Assembly: GCF_002814235.1 (NCBI RefSeq)
Contig: NZ_PHSU01000031.1
Coordinates: forward strand, 158,040 to 222,039
Direction of reading: 5' to 3'
Source: Pseudomonas sp. QS1027
Lineage (GTDB): Bacteria > Pseudomonadota > Gammaproteobacteria > Pseudomonadales > Pseudomonadaceae
DNA: 64,000 nt
Each line of letters opens with the position of its first letter. The first letter of the stretch is position 1. The position numbers and the translations under genes were made by a program. Of the stretch, positions 34,614-44,106 are shown in pieces. The notes under the pieces are model-generated. The model worked only from the letters and a program-made list of their open reading frames with translations. It was not told where the DNA came from and made no database searches.

Positions 34614-35744
34614 CTACATCGGCTGCCCGTCACTGAGTACCACGGTGTTGCGTCCATTGCGCTTGGCGCTGTAGGTGGCGAAGTCGGCTCGACGCAACAG
34701 ATCGCTGCCCTCTTCGCCCGGTCGCCAGCAGGCTACGCCAAAACTGGCGGTGATCGGACCACAATCCTCTATCGGCATGGCCGAGAGTGATCGGCGTAGC
34801 TTATCCGCCAATTGGATGGCCTGCGGGCCGTCAGTATGCGGGCAGAGAATCGCGAACTCTTCGCCCCCCACCCGGCAGAAGATATCGGTGATGCGCAGCC
34901 GGTCGCGAATCAGTTCACAGGATTGGCGCAGCACCTGGTCGCCGGTTTCATGCCCCCAACGATCATTGATCTGCTTGAAATGGTCCAGATCGATCATCAC
35001 CAGCGACACATCCACCGCGTAACGCCGTGCCTGGGCAATCAGCCGCGTCAGGTTTTCCATAAAGTAGCGGCGGTTGTAGATGCCGGTCAGCTCGTCGGTG
35101 ATCGACTGCTTGAGCAAGGCCTCCTCGCGCTCTTTCAACTCGCTGATGTCGGTACACGAGCCATACCAGACATAGGTGGAATCGGCCTGGCGCTCGACGT
35201 AGAAATCCCCGCGCACCCAACGCAGCGGCTGGTCGGCCTGCTGCACGCGGAAATCACAATGGGAGGTCCCACCGGCCTTCATCGACGCAGTGGTAGCCGC
35301 CATGATCTTGTCCAGATCGGGTGGGTAGACGCATTTGAACAACGGGCTGTCGGCATAGGACAGCCCGACCACATCACTGGCCTTGAGCCCGAACACCCGC
35401 TGGATGCCCTCGCTGCAATAGGTAAATGCACTGTCCTGGCCGAAGGATTTCATCTGGTACTGGTAGAGCATGCTAGGAATCCGCTGGGTCAGCAGTTTCA
35501 GGAACGCCTTGTTCTGTTTCAGCCGGCCGGCCTGACGCTGCTGGAGCAGGAAAGTCATGACCGCGAACACACCGATCAAGGCCTGCAGCGCGATAGTGCC
35601 CACCATCAACCCGCCACTGCGGTTGCCTGGCAGGACGACACTCAGCCCACAGAAAAGGCTGCTGATGAGCAGCAGCAACAGCGTGCCTGCCAGCAGATAG
35701 GTTTGGGGTGACCGCTCACGGGGTGCTTCGGACAGAATGCGCAT
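34614..35744 (-). CDS. Membrane diguanylate cyclase with PAS domain
   Basis: A 376-residue c-di-GMP synthase. Two hydrophobic helices lie at about 18-38 (YLLAGTLLLLLISSLFCGLS) and 44-66, followed by a PAS/PAC sensor (about 85-205; FTYCSEGIQRVFGLKASDVVG and a DFRVQQADQPLRWVRGD PAC tail). The GGDEF domain spans about 215-376 with GGEEF at 293-297. RITD five residues before is an intact inhibitory I-site. Transcribed toward the dehydrogenase with a 57 bp gap; 181 bp upstream contain no evident gene. Confidence 0.93.
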   Translation of the reverse strand: MRILSEAPRERSPQTYLLAGTLLLLLISSLFCGLSVVLPGNRSGGLMVGTIALQALIGVFAVMTFLLQQRQAGRLKQNKAFLKLLTQRIPSMLYQYQMKSFGQDSAFTYCSEGIQRVFGLKASDVVGLSYADSPLFKCVYPPDLDKIMAATTASMKAGGTSHCDFRVQQADQPLRWVRGDFYVERQADSTYVWYGSCTDISELKEREEALLKQSITDELTGIYNRRYFMENLTRLIAQARRYAVDVSLVMIDLDHFKQINDRWGHETGDQVLRQSCELIRDRLRITDIFCRVGGEEFAILCPHTDGPQAIQLADKLRRSLSAMPIEDCGPITASFGVACWRPGEEGSDLLRRADFATYSAKRNGRNTVVLSDGQPM

Positions 35745-35925
35745 GATATGCCTGGGCCACCGGGGTGGCGCGTGATGAGGTGCGGCGAGCCGAGATGCTG
35801 ATGTAGATTCCCCCCGGGAGCCGACGACAGCACCCTTCAGAAGCGAATGGAAACCACCCTGTTTCTATGGGCTTAGATCGACCGGAGCAGGTCCCGAGTC
35901 ACCACCTCGAAACCCTTTTATGACC

Positions 35926-36642
35926 TCAGCGTAGTGTGTATTGCGCCACCAGCTTGTCCAGAAACCCAAAGAGTTTCTGGTTCATTTGCCCATAGTCATT
36001 CGCACGAAGGGCTGCCGGCTGCTGGACGAAACGGCGGCCGATGGCCTCCGTGAGTTCGTTCTCGGACGCGGCGATAAGCCGCTCCACGACCTCGAGGGTG
36101 AATTCCATGTGGCATTGAAAGCCATACACGAGCGGGCTGTACTCGATGATCTGCCGAGGACAGCCTTCGCTATAGGCCAGGACCTTGGCGTTCTCGGTGA
36201 GGCCGGGCATGTCGTTGTGCCAATGCCCGACTTCCAGGACGTCGCCGAAATGGGCGATCTTGTCGTTGTCCTTCCCCGCCTCGGTAAGGGTGATCGGGTA
36301 CTTGCCGATCTCTTTCTCGGGGCTGTGACCGAACCTTGCTCCCAGCGCCTCACCGAGCAGTTGGGCACCGAGACAGACACCCACCACGGCCTTTTGCGCC
36401 GCAACGGCTTTGGCGATCAACGCACATTCGGCGGTGGCGTCGAAGTGCGGGCATTCTTCTTTTGTGGTGGCCGGAGACTGGGGACCACCCAGTACCACCA
36501 GCAGGTCGAAGTCATCTGCGTCCGGGAAAGCAGGGTTCTCATAGACACGTGAGTAGCTTGCCTTGTAGCCACGTTCTTCAACCCAGGCTTCGTAGGCACC
36601 CGGCGACTCGAAGGCTTCGTGAACGACGAAATGAACTTTCAT
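35926..36642 (-). CDS. Type 1 glutamine amidotransferase (GATase1) protein
   Basis: A 238-residue stand-alone class I glutaminase domain. The nucleophile is Cys90 in VVGVCLGAQLLGEALG, and the triad is completed by His178 and Glu180 in YGFQCHMEF. VLGGPQSP is the oxyanion-strand motif. It has a good AGAGGAA ribosome binding site. Such proteins are often named GMP synthase-like but have no synthetase domain. Some relatives hydrolyse gamma-glutamyl compounds. Its upstream region is shared with the divergent LprI/rhomboid pair. Confidence 0.92.
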   Translation of the reverse strand: MKVHFVVHEAFESPGAYEAWVEERGYKASYSRVYENPAFPDADDFDLLVVLGGPQSPATTKEECPHFDATAECALIAKAVAAQKAVVGVCLGAQLLGEALGARFGHSPEKEIGKYPITLTEAGKDNDKIAHFGDVLEVGHWHNDMPGLTENAKVLAYSEGCPRQIIEYSPLVYGFQCHMEFTLEVVERLIAASENELTEAIGRRFVQQPAALRANDYGQMNQKLFGFLDKLVAQYTLR

Positions 36643-36771
36643 TGGAATTCCTCTGGTGGCAGTCCCTGTTTGGTACCCGCCCTTGAGGATGAAGTCCAGT
36701 CATCTTTCATCATGTGGGAGATGCCTTACTGATAGCATTTTGCCGCATACCAATAAGTCGACAGGAAGCGC

Positions 36772-37944
36772 GTGTTGAAAAGCAAAAATGGACTGCTGGT
36801 TACAGCATACGCGAGCCGGATAACACGCCTGATTATCGGCCTCCCCCTGCTAAGCACGGCGTTAGGAGTGCCCATTGCGCACTCTGCACAAGATCCGATG
36901 ACGTCCGGCCCGAGCTTTTCATGTGGGGCCGCGAATAACGCCATCGAAAAGCTGATCTGTAGTGATCCGGGGCTATCCACACGAGATCGAACAATGGCCA
37001 TGCTGTTTGCCGCGTCCCGTACGGACGCGTCAGGTCGGGGTCTGTCGCAGCAGCAAACCCTGCAACGACAATGGCTAAATACCCGCGATAAGCAATGTTC
37101 GAATGGCGATATGCATGCCTGCCTTGTCAGCACCTACGATGAGCGGCTGAACACACTGGCCATTGCGGCGCTTTTCCAGACACCGGATGCCGCACTGGCA
37201 GAGCTTACTCGACAGAACTCCAGATCCGCCCCGTTGTACGAAGCCATCTATCGCTACGCGACCATCGAGAATGACGCCGATCGTGCGGCAGCGGTGGAAA
37301 AATTGATTGCTCCGGCTTTCGAGGTGATTCATGGCAAACCATGGGCAACGCCTTTGTCCGATGTCAAAGACGCGCATGACGTGGTGTCATCGGACAAAAA
37401 CTTCTCCACGTTTCTGAATGTCGCATCGGTCAGCGATTATGCGCTGACGATGCCTTGTTCGGCGTTTGTACGACGACCCGGATTGATCGACGCACTGGAC
37501 TCGGTCTACGCCGGAGCCGTCGACGGTCGACTGATCCGCAGTGACTGCGAAGTTATGACCTCACACTTGCAGAAGGTGGATCAACTGACAAGATCGGCGG
37601 TTGCGGTACAACCCAACTGTCCAGGCACCATTCGCTTCAGCCTCGGACGTGACTTTGACAAAACACTGCGTCTCATTCGTTTGCACCGCACTGAAGCATG
37701 GGAGGCGCAAGCGCTCAATACCAGTTCCAGTGCTCAGAATGAAAACAACGGCGAGCCGGGAAAAGACGTCGACAGACCGAGCTTTATCGCTGGGCATCAG
37801 GTGTTAATTCGGGACGCGGGCCATGAGCTCGCGACCTACTATTCAAGCCACTTTGGTGTCCCGCCAGCCCTTGCAAAAGAACAAGCTCTTAGGGCGGTGA
37901 ATGCAATCATCTCCGGGGCCTACAACCTTTGTGAGAGGGGTTAA
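36772..37944 (+). CDS. Exported protein with LprI-like N-terminal domain
   Basis: A 390-residue hypothetical protein starting at a GTG (36772; AGGAAG ribosome binding site), with a TTG in the next codon as an alternative. A signal peptide is likely (residues about 1-38; RLIIGLPLLSTALGVPIAHSA). Residues about 48-125 have the LprI/DUF1311 pattern: SFSCGAANNAIEKLICSDPGLSTRDRTMAML, QRQWLNTRDKQC and CLVSTYDERLNTLA, with four spaced cysteines. The C-terminal 260 residues are not recognised. It precedes a rhomboid protease gene by 4 bp, so the two are one operon. LprI-type domains are known as lysozyme inhibitors in some bacteria. Confidence 0.7.
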   Translation: MLKSKNGLLVTAYASRITRLIIGLPLLSTALGVPIAHSAQDPMTSGPSFSCGAANNAIEKLICSDPGLSTRDRTMAMLFAASRTDASGRGLSQQQTLQRQWLNTRDKQCSNGDMHACLVSTYDERLNTLAIAALFQTPDAALAELTRQNSRSAPLYEAIYRYATIENDADRAAAVEKLIAPAFEVIHGKPWATPLSDVKDAHDVVSSDKNFSTFLNVASVSDYALTMPCSAFVRRPGLIDALDSVYAGAVDGRLIRSDCEVMTSHLQKVDQLTRSAVAVQPNCPGTIRFSLGRDFDKTLRLIRLHRTEAWEAQALNTSSSAQNENNGEPGKDVDRPSFIAGHQVLIRDAGHELATYYSSHFGVPPALAKEQALRAVNAIISGAYNLCERG

Positions 37945-37948
37945 GAAC

Positions 37949-39508
37949 ATGGAGCGGATCGAGCCAACGATGCTCACTTTCACCCTCCCTCCGGAACTCC
38001 CGGATACTCAGGGCGGCAAGCTCATAGGAACGTCCAGGGCCCGATTCGCCGTCAGACCTCAGCGAGGGCAACGCGGTGCCGTTGTGCGCTCCATGCTCAG
38101 GAAAGGAGAGCTTTGTGTCACCGATGAGGAAGTAATGCTCATCAAGTCGAGTCGCAAGCTGTTCCAGCGTGCCACCGAAACGAAACTGGTCATCCCGCGC
38201 AGCCAGATCTTTGATGCCAAAACCATCAGAAAGTATGTCTATTTCGACATTCATGGGCCAGCCGGCATCCAACACGTCTTCCTGATCGCGTCCAGCCGCA
38301 AGGCAGCACAAGAAATCCTCGAACAACTCCCCAGGCAAGCAACGCCTGCCCATGAGGCAGAGCAAGCAGCCCTGTCCAGCTACTCCGAACGGATTCTTAC
38401 ACTGGCTCCGATCACATGGATCACCTATGGGCTGATCGTGATCAACGTGCTGGTGTATCTGGCGATGTGCGCGGGCGGTGTTGGCGTCATGGCGCAGAAC
38501 CTGCCATTGACCGTCAAATGGGGTACGAACTTCGGGCCTGAAACCCTGACGGGTGGGTGGTGGCGCCTGGTCACGTCCGTGTTTGTCCATTTCGGCCTGA
38601 TTCACCTGATGCTCAACATGTTCACTCTGTACCAGATCGGCCGACTAGCCGAGCGTCTGTACGGAAGTGGGCGATTCCTGATGTTGTACCTCTTTGCCGG
38701 CGTAACCGGCAGCATTGCCAGTTTGCTATGGCATCCGATGATCAACAGCGCGGGTGCGTCGGGCGCGATTTTCGGGGTATTCGGTGGACTGTTGGTGTTC
38801 GTGCTGAAGTACCGCCATGAGTTGCCCAAGTCGATCGCCGTGCAGCAACGCGTCTCTATATTGGTACTCATCGGGTATAACCTGCTCTACGGTTTTACCC
38901 ATCCGGGCATCGACAACGGCGCGCATCTCGGCGGATTGCTGGGCGGCGTATTACTCGGTTTGACGCTGGCCAGGCCACTTGATCCGACGGTTCGCACAAA
39001 AGTAGCGCTTGAAAGCACCTTGTTTTCCTGTGCACTGGTACTCGCCGTCCTGATCGCATCGGTTTACCCGTTGGCCCGCTCCAGCGAGGTTGTCCGTGAA
39101 GAGCTTCAATTCAAGACGCTGGTGCTCAGCCTGGGGCCGATCGAGCAACAAGCCATGAAAGAGATGGCCGCGCTCCTGCATCAACCTGCAGATACGCCAA
39201 GCAAAAGAGCGATAATAGCCAACACCATCTTGCAAGAAGTCATCCCGCAATGGGACAAGCTGTATAACGCCGCTAACGGCGCCCACCTACCCGCCAACTC
39301 GTTACAAATCACCCTAAGGTCAACCATGATTCGCTACTTCGACGACAAGCGGAAAATGTGTCGCCTGATCGCCATCATGGTCCAACACGGCCCACCGCCG
39401 AATACCGCGCTGCAGGCCCAGCTCAAGACGCTCGAGAGCGACTCGACGGAACAGATCGCCGTGCTTCAGCGAATGGCTACGGCGGTCAAACAACATGGGC
39501 TCCACTAA
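37949..39508 (+). CDS. Rhomboid-family intramembrane serine protease with extra cytosolic domains
   Basis: A 519-residue protein. The ATG at 37949 follows GAGAGG and lies 4 bp after the previous stop. Residues 1-145 are a soluble domain with a beta-rich, PH/GRAM-like look (GELCVTDEEVMLIKSSRKLF). Residues about 150-375 are the rhomboid core with HFGLIHLMLNM (the helix 2 His/Asn region), catalytic Ser271 in GASGAIFG and catalytic His326 in NGAHLGG. Residues about 385-519 are a helical tail. It should cleave membrane-anchored substrates; the co-transcribed LprI-like protein is a candidate partner. Confidence 0.9.
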   Translation: MERIEPTMLTFTLPPELPDTQGGKLIGTSRARFAVRPQRGQRGAVVRSMLRKGELCVTDEEVMLIKSSRKLFQRATETKLVIPRSQIFDAKTIRKYVYFDIHGPAGIQHVFLIASSRKAAQEILEQLPRQATPAHEAEQAALSSYSERILTLAPITWITYGLIVINVLVYLAMCAGGVGVMAQNLPLTVKWGTNFGPETLTGGWWRLVTSVFVHFGLIHLMLNMFTLYQIGRLAERLYGSGRFLMLYLFAGVTGSIASLLWHPMINSAGASGAIFGVFGGLLVFVLKYRHELPKSIAVQQRVSILVLIGYNLLYGFTHPGIDNGAHLGGLLGGVLLGLTLARPLDPTVRTKVALESTLFSCALVLAVLIASVYPLARSSEVVREELQFKTLVLSLGPIEQQAMKEMAALLHQPADTPSKRAIIANTILQEVIPQWDKLYNAANGAHLPANSLQITLRSTMIRYFDDKRKMCRLIAIMVQHGPPPNTALQAQLKTLESDSTEQIAVLQRMATAVKQHGLH

Positions 39509-39648
39509 CCCCCCCGCCCGGTCAATTACCCACCCACGGTTGCGGCCAATGCAATCCCGGCCTATGGTCCAAGCCATGCATTTATCTGCAACCAGCCGCC
39601 CCAGCCTGCTGTCCATCCAATACGAACTCTCCCGTAAAGAGGTGACAC

Positions 39649-41025
39649 ATGCCGAACAACTCCCGCCCCGCCGTGCTCGAACTGATCGGCAATACGCCGT
39701 TGGTACGTGTCAGCCGCTTCGATACCGGCCCGTGCACGTTGTTCCTCAAGCTTGAATGCCAGAACCCTGGCGGATCGATCAAGGATCGTATCGGCCTGGC
39801 GATGATCGATGCGGCCGAGCGCGATGGGCGCCTGCGTCCCGGCTCGACCATCGTCGAAGCCACTGCCGGCAACACCGGTCTCGGTTTGGCCCTGGTGGGC
39901 CGGGCCAAGGGCTATCGAGTGGTGCTAGTGGTGCCCGACAAGATGTCCACCGAAAAAGTCCTGCACCTCAAGGCCATGGGCGCCGAGGTGCATATCACCC
40001 GCTCCGATGTCGGCAAGGGCCATCCCGAGTATTACCAGGATGTCGCCGCACGGCTGGCGAAAGAGATTCCCGATGCGTTCTTCGCCGACCAGTTCAACAA
40101 TCCGTCCAACCCGCTGGCTCATGAAACCAGTACCGCACCGGAAATCTGGGCACAGACCCAACACGATGTGGACGCCATCGTCGTCGGCGTCGGCTCCGCC
40201 GGCACCCTGACCGGCCTGACCCGTTTCTTCCAGCGCGTGCAGCCAAACCTGGCCATGGTCCTGGCCGATCCGCTCGGCTCGGTGATGGCCGAATACAGCC
40301 GCAGCGGCACCATCGGCACCGCGGGTTCCTGGGCCGTGGAAGGTATCGGCGAAGACTTCATCCCGTCGATTGCCGACCTCTCCAGCGTGCGCAAGGCGTA
40401 TTCGATCAGCGACGAAGAAAGCTTCGACCATGCCCGCCAACTGCTGCGTGCCGAAGGCATTCTCGGCGGTTCCTCGACCGGTACCTTGCTGGCCGCGGCG
40501 TTGCGCTATTGCCGCGAGCAGACCGAGCCCAAGCGCGTCGTCACCTTCGTCTGCGACACCGGCACCCGCTACCTCTCCAAGGTCTACAACGACCAGTGGA
40601 TGAACGATCAAGGCTTGCTGAAGTACAAGCACTACGGTGACCTGCGTGACCTGATCGCACGGCGCTTCGAGGATGGCCGGGTGATCAGCGTCGGCCCGGG
40701 CGACACCCTGCTCACCGCCTTCCAGCGCATGCGCCTGGCGGACGTGTCACAAATGCCGGTGCTGGTGGACGGTCAACAACTGGTGGGCGTGATCGACGAA
40801 TCGGATATCCTGCTGGGCATGCATGACGACGCGGCGCACTTTCGTCTGAGCGTGGCCAGCGTCATGACCGACAAACTGCAAACCCTGGCCCCCACCGCCA
40901 GCCTGGCTGAACTGCAGGCCGAGCTGGCTCGCGGGCTGGTGGCGATTATCGCTGACGCCTCCGGCTTCCATGGCCTGATTACCCGCGTCGACCTGCTCAA
41001 TCATTTACGGAGATCCCTTGCATGA
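39649..41025 (+). CDS. cbs: Cystathionine beta-synthase (PLP domain plus tandem CBS domains)
   Basis: A 458-residue enzyme condensing serine (or an activated serine) with homocysteine to give cystathionine. Lys45 in NPGGSIKDRIGLAM is the PLP lysine, EATAGNTGLGLAL is the asparagine loop and VGSAGTLTG is the glycine loop. Two CBS motifs occupy about 330-455 (ISVGPGDTLLTAFQRMRLADVSQMPVLVD, then LQTLAPTASLAEL). The heme-binding N-terminus of animal enzymes is absent. The ATGA overlap with the next gene (41022-41025) makes a reverse transsulfuration operon. Confidence 0.93.
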   Translation: MPNNSRPAVLELIGNTPLVRVSRFDTGPCTLFLKLECQNPGGSIKDRIGLAMIDAAERDGRLRPGSTIVEATAGNTGLGLALVGRAKGYRVVLVVPDKMSTEKVLHLKAMGAEVHITRSDVGKGHPEYYQDVAARLAKEIPDAFFADQFNNPSNPLAHETSTAPEIWAQTQHDVDAIVVGVGSAGTLTGLTRFFQRVQPNLAMVLADPLGSVMAEYSRSGTIGTAGSWAVEGIGEDFIPSIADLSSVRKAYSISDEESFDHARQLLRAEGILGGSSTGTLLAAALRYCREQTEPKRVVTFVCDTGTRYLSKVYNDQWMNDQGLLKYKHYGDLRDLIARRFEDGRVISVGPGDTLLTAFQRMRLADVSQMPVLVDGQQLVGVIDESDILLGMHDDAAHFRLSVASVMTDKLQTLAPTASLAELQAELARGLVAIIADASGFHGLITRVDLLNHLRRSLA

Positions 41026-42200
41026 GTCAGCACGACAAGTCCGCCGCACCCCGCGCCTTCGCCACCCGTGTCATCCATGCCGGGCAGTCGCCGGACCCGA
41101 CCACCGGCGCGCTGATGCCGCCGATCTATGCCAACTCCACCTATCTGCAAGAAAGCCCCGGCGTACACAAGGGCTTCGACTACGGCCGCTCGCACAACCC
41201 GACGCGCTTTGCCCTGGAACGCTGCGTGGCGGATCTGGAAGGTGGCACCCAGGCCTTCGCCTTTGCCTCCGGGCTCGCGGCGATCTCCACTGTGCTCGAG
41301 CTGCTCGACGCCGGCGCCCATGTGGTCTCCGGCAATGACCTGTACGGCGGCACCTTTCGCCTGTTCGACAAGGTCCGTCAACGCAGCGCCGGGCATCGCT
41401 TCAGCTACGTCGACCTGACCGACCTCAACGCCTTCGAAGCGGCGCTGCAGGACAATACGCGGATGGTCTGGGTCGAGACGCCGAGCAATCCCCTGCTGAG
41501 CCTCACCGACCTTGCGGCCATCGCCCGTATTTGTCGCGACCGCGGCATCATCTGCGTCGCCGACAACACCTTTGCCAGCCCGTGGATCCAGCGTCCGCTG
41601 GAGCTGGGCTTCGACATCGTGGTGCACTCGACGACCAAATACCTGAACGGCCACTCCGACGTGATCGGCGGCATCGCGGTGGTTGGACAAAACCCCGAAC
41701 TCGCCGAGCGCCTGGGCTTCCTGCAAAACTCGGTGGGTGCCATTGCCGGCCCCTTTGACGCCTTCCTCACCCTGCGCGGCGTGAAGACCCTGTCGCTGCG
41801 CATGGAACGCCATTGCAGCAACGCCCTGGACCTGGCGACCTGGCTGGAGCAACAGCCACAAGTGGCGCGCGTCTACTATCCGGGCCTGCCGTCACACCCA
41901 CAGCACGAACTGGCGCGCCGGCAAATGCGCGGCTTCGGCGGGATGATTTCGGTTGACCTGAAAAGCGACCTGGCCGGTGCCAAGCGCTTCCTGGAAAGCG
42001 TGCAGATCTTCGCCCTGGCCGAGAGCCTGGGCGGTGTCGAAAGCCTGATCGAGCACCCGGCGATCATGACCCACGCCAGCATTCCTGCGCAAACCCGCGC
42101 ACAACTCGGTATCGGCGATGGGCTGGTGCGTTTGTCGGTGGGTGTCGAGGATGTCGAAGACCTGCGGGCGGACCTGGCGCAGGCATTGGCGCGGATCTAG
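41022..42200 (+). CDS. Cystathionine gamma-lyase / gamma-synthase-family PLP enzyme
   Basis: A 392-residue Cys/Met metabolism PLP enzyme. YGRSHNPTRFALE carries the phosphate-binding Tyr/Arg, FASGLAAIST follows, DNTFASPW holds the ring-binding Asp, and Lys206 in HSTTKYLNGHSDVIGG is the cofactor lysine. Family members include cystathionine gamma-lyase and gamma-synthase. Because it is translationally coupled to cystathionine beta-synthase, cystathionine cleavage to cysteine and 2-oxobutyrate is the most likely direction. A hairpin terminator follows at 42213. Confidence 0.93.
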   Translation: MSQHDKSAAPRAFATRVIHAGQSPDPTTGALMPPIYANSTYLQESPGVHKGFDYGRSHNPTRFALERCVADLEGGTQAFAFASGLAAISTVLELLDAGAHVVSGNDLYGGTFRLFDKVRQRSAGHRFSYVDLTDLNAFEAALQDNTRMVWVETPSNPLLSLTDLAAIARICRDRGIICVADNTFASPWIQRPLELGFDIVVHSTTKYLNGHSDVIGGIAVVGQNPELAERLGFLQNSVGAIAGPFDAFLTLRGVKTLSLRMERHCSNALDLATWLEQQPQVARVYYPGLPSHPQHELARRQMRGFGGMISVDLKSDLAGAKRFLESVQIFALAESLGGVESLIEHPAIMTHASIPAQTRAQLGIGDGLVRLSVGVEDVEDLRADLAQALARI

Positions 42201-42212
42201 ACCCCGCAACGA

Positions 42213-42255
42213 AGGCCACCTTCAACGAAAGTTGGTGGCCTGCCCCCTTTATTTT
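42213..42255 (+). terminator. Terminator after the transsulfuration operon
   Basis: AGGCCAC (42213-42219) pairs with GTGGCCT (42235-42241), and CAAC/GTTG closes an inner GAAA loop, with a three-base bulge on one side. The T/A-containing stretch after it (CCCCCTTTATTTTAAA) supports rho-independent termination. Confidence 0.75.
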
Positions 42256-42347
42256 AAACTGCGTTTTCCATCGGGCTTATCGAGTTGCCCGGAACCCGTA
42301 TGATGCCCACACCCACCCCGCCCCCCTCCGCAGTCGGCGATAACAAC

Positions 42348-44063
42348 ATGATCGAAGTAACCGAAGTTTCCATTGCCCAGCTGCGTGCTGCGCTCGAATC
42401 CGGCCAGACCACGGCGGTTGAGCTGGTCCAGGCCTACCTTGCCAGAATCGAGGCCTACGATGGCCCCGAGACAGCCACCGCCCTCAACGCTGTGGTCGTC
42501 CGCAATCCCGAAGCCCTCAAGGAAGCACAGGCCTCCGATGCTCGCCGGGCCAAGGGCGAGACGCTGGGACCACTTGATGGTATTCCCTATACGGCCAAGG
42601 ACAGTTACCTGGTCAAGGGACTCACAGCGGCCTCCGGCAGTCCGGCCTTCGCCAAGCTGATCGCCCATCGCGATGCGTTCACCATCGAGCGGCTGCGCGC
42701 CGGCGGCGCCATCTGCCTGGGCAAGACCAATATGCCGCCCATGGCCAACGGTGGCATGCAGCGCGGGGTCTACGGCCGGGCGGAAAGCCCGTACAACGCC
42801 GACTACCTCACCGCACCTTTCGCCTCGGGCTCGTCGAACGGCGCCGGGACTGCAACCACCGCCAGCTTCGCGGCCTTTGGTCTTGCGGAAGAAACCTGGT
42901 CGAGCGGACGCGGACCGGCCTCGAACAACGGCCTCTGTGCCTATACCCCTTCCCGGGGCGTGATCTCGGTACGCGGCAACTGGCCGCTGACCCCGACCAT
43001 GGATGTGGTCGTACCCTATGCCAGGACCATGGCCGACCTTCTCGAGGTGCTCGACGTGGTGGTCGCGGAAGACCCCGATACCCGTGGCGATCTGTGGCGG
43101 ATGCAACCCTGGGTGCCGATTCCGAGCGTGGCCTCGGTGCGTCCCGCGTCCTATGGCGCACTGGCCGCCGGTACCGACGCACTCGCCGGCAAACGCTTCG
43201 GCGTACCGCGCATGTTCATCAACGCCGATCCAGCAGCAGGCACCAGCGAAGCGCCTGGAATCGGTGGCCCAACGGGACAACGCATCAACACCCGCGCCTC
43301 CGTGATCGATCTCTGGGAGGCCGCACGCAAGGCCCTCGAAGCGGCAGGCGCTGAGGTGGTCGAAGTCGATTTCCCGCTGGTCTCGAACTGCGAAGGTGAC
43401 CGTCCGGGTACGCCGACGGTGTTCACTCGGGGCCTGGTGTCCAAGGAGTTCCTGCACCATGAGTTGTGGGATCTGTCGGCCTGGGCCTTCGATGACTTCC
43501 TGCGGGCCAACGGCGATCCCGCGTTGAACCGTCTGGTGGATGTCGACGGACCGAAGATTTTCCCCCACGACCCGGGCACCCTGCCCAACCGCGAAGGCGA
43601 CCTGGCCGCCGGCATGGACGAGTATGTGCGGATGGCCGAGCGCGGCATTACCCCCTGGAACGAGATCAGCACCGTGCCTGACGGACTGCGTGGGCTTGAA
43701 CAGACCCGTCGCATCGATCTCGAAGAGTGGATGGATCGCCTGGGGCTCGATGCGGTGCTCTTCCCGACAGTGGCCGACGTCGGTCCGGCGGATGCCGATG
43801 TCAATCCAAAGTCGGCGGATATCGCCTGGAGCAACGGCATCTGGGTCGCCAACGGCAACCTCGCCATCCGCCATCTGGGCGTACCCACGGTCACCGTGCC
43901 GATGGGCGTCATGGCGGATATCGGCATGCCGGTCGGCCTGACCTTCGCCGGCCGTGCTTATGACGACTCGGCGCTGCTTCACCTGGCTTCGGCGTTTGAG
44001 TCGACTGGGACCAAACGCTTGATTCCACCACGCACGCCGGCGTTGGTGGTTGGCAAACAGTAA
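42348..44063 (+). CDS. Amidase-signature family hydrolase, atypical nucleophile motif
   Basis: A 571-residue amidase from MIEVTEVSIAQLR; the frame is open 63 nt further but the extension is proline-rich and unlikely. Catalytic Lys84 lies in TAKDSYLVKG, a serine pair (Ser162/163) in FASGSSNGAG, and the probable nucleophile Ser186 in EETWSSGRGPAS, where most members have a GGSIR motif. This variant set is typical of a subgroup acting on larger amides. The gene follows the transsulfuration terminator and stands alone. Substrate unknown. Confidence 0.9.
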   Translation: MIEVTEVSIAQLRAALESGQTTAVELVQAYLARIEAYDGPETATALNAVVVRNPEALKEAQASDARRAKGETLGPLDGIPYTAKDSYLVKGLTAASGSPAFAKLIAHRDAFTIERLRAGGAICLGKTNMPPMANGGMQRGVYGRAESPYNADYLTAPFASGSSNGAGTATTASFAAFGLAEETWSSGRGPASNNGLCAYTPSRGVISVRGNWPLTPTMDVVVPYARTMADLLEVLDVVVAEDPDTRGDLWRMQPWVPIPSVASVRPASYGALAAGTDALAGKRFGVPRMFINADPAAGTSEAPGIGGPTGQRINTRASVIDLWEAARKALEAAGAEVVEVDFPLVSNCEGDRPGTPTVFTRGLVSKEFLHHELWDLSAWAFDDFLRANGDPALNRLVDVDGPKIFPHDPGTLPNREGDLAAGMDEYVRMAERGITPWNEISTVPDGLRGLEQTRRIDLEEWMDRLGLDAVLFPTVADVGPADADVNPKSADIAWSNGIWVANGNLAIRHLGVPTVTVPMGVMADIGMPVGLTFAGRAYDDSALLHLASAFESTGTKRLIPPRTPALVVGKQ

Positions 44064-44070
44064 CCCGGGT

Positions 44071-44106
44071 GGGATTGGGGCCGTGCGGGCTCCAATCCCC
44101 TTTCAA
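44071..44106. terminator. Hairpin between convergent amidase and GNAT genes
   Basis: GGGATTGGGGCC (44071-44082) can pair with GGCTCCAATCCC (44088-44099) with one G-T wobble, followed by CTTTC on the plus strand. It lies across the last bases before the GNAT stop and can serve both genes. Confidence 0.7.

Noticed and set aside
42249..43982. Long minus-strand open frame opposite the first amidase
   Set aside because: Antisense to a gene with a clear catalytic signature; translation is low-complexity Gly/Arg/His without a domain.
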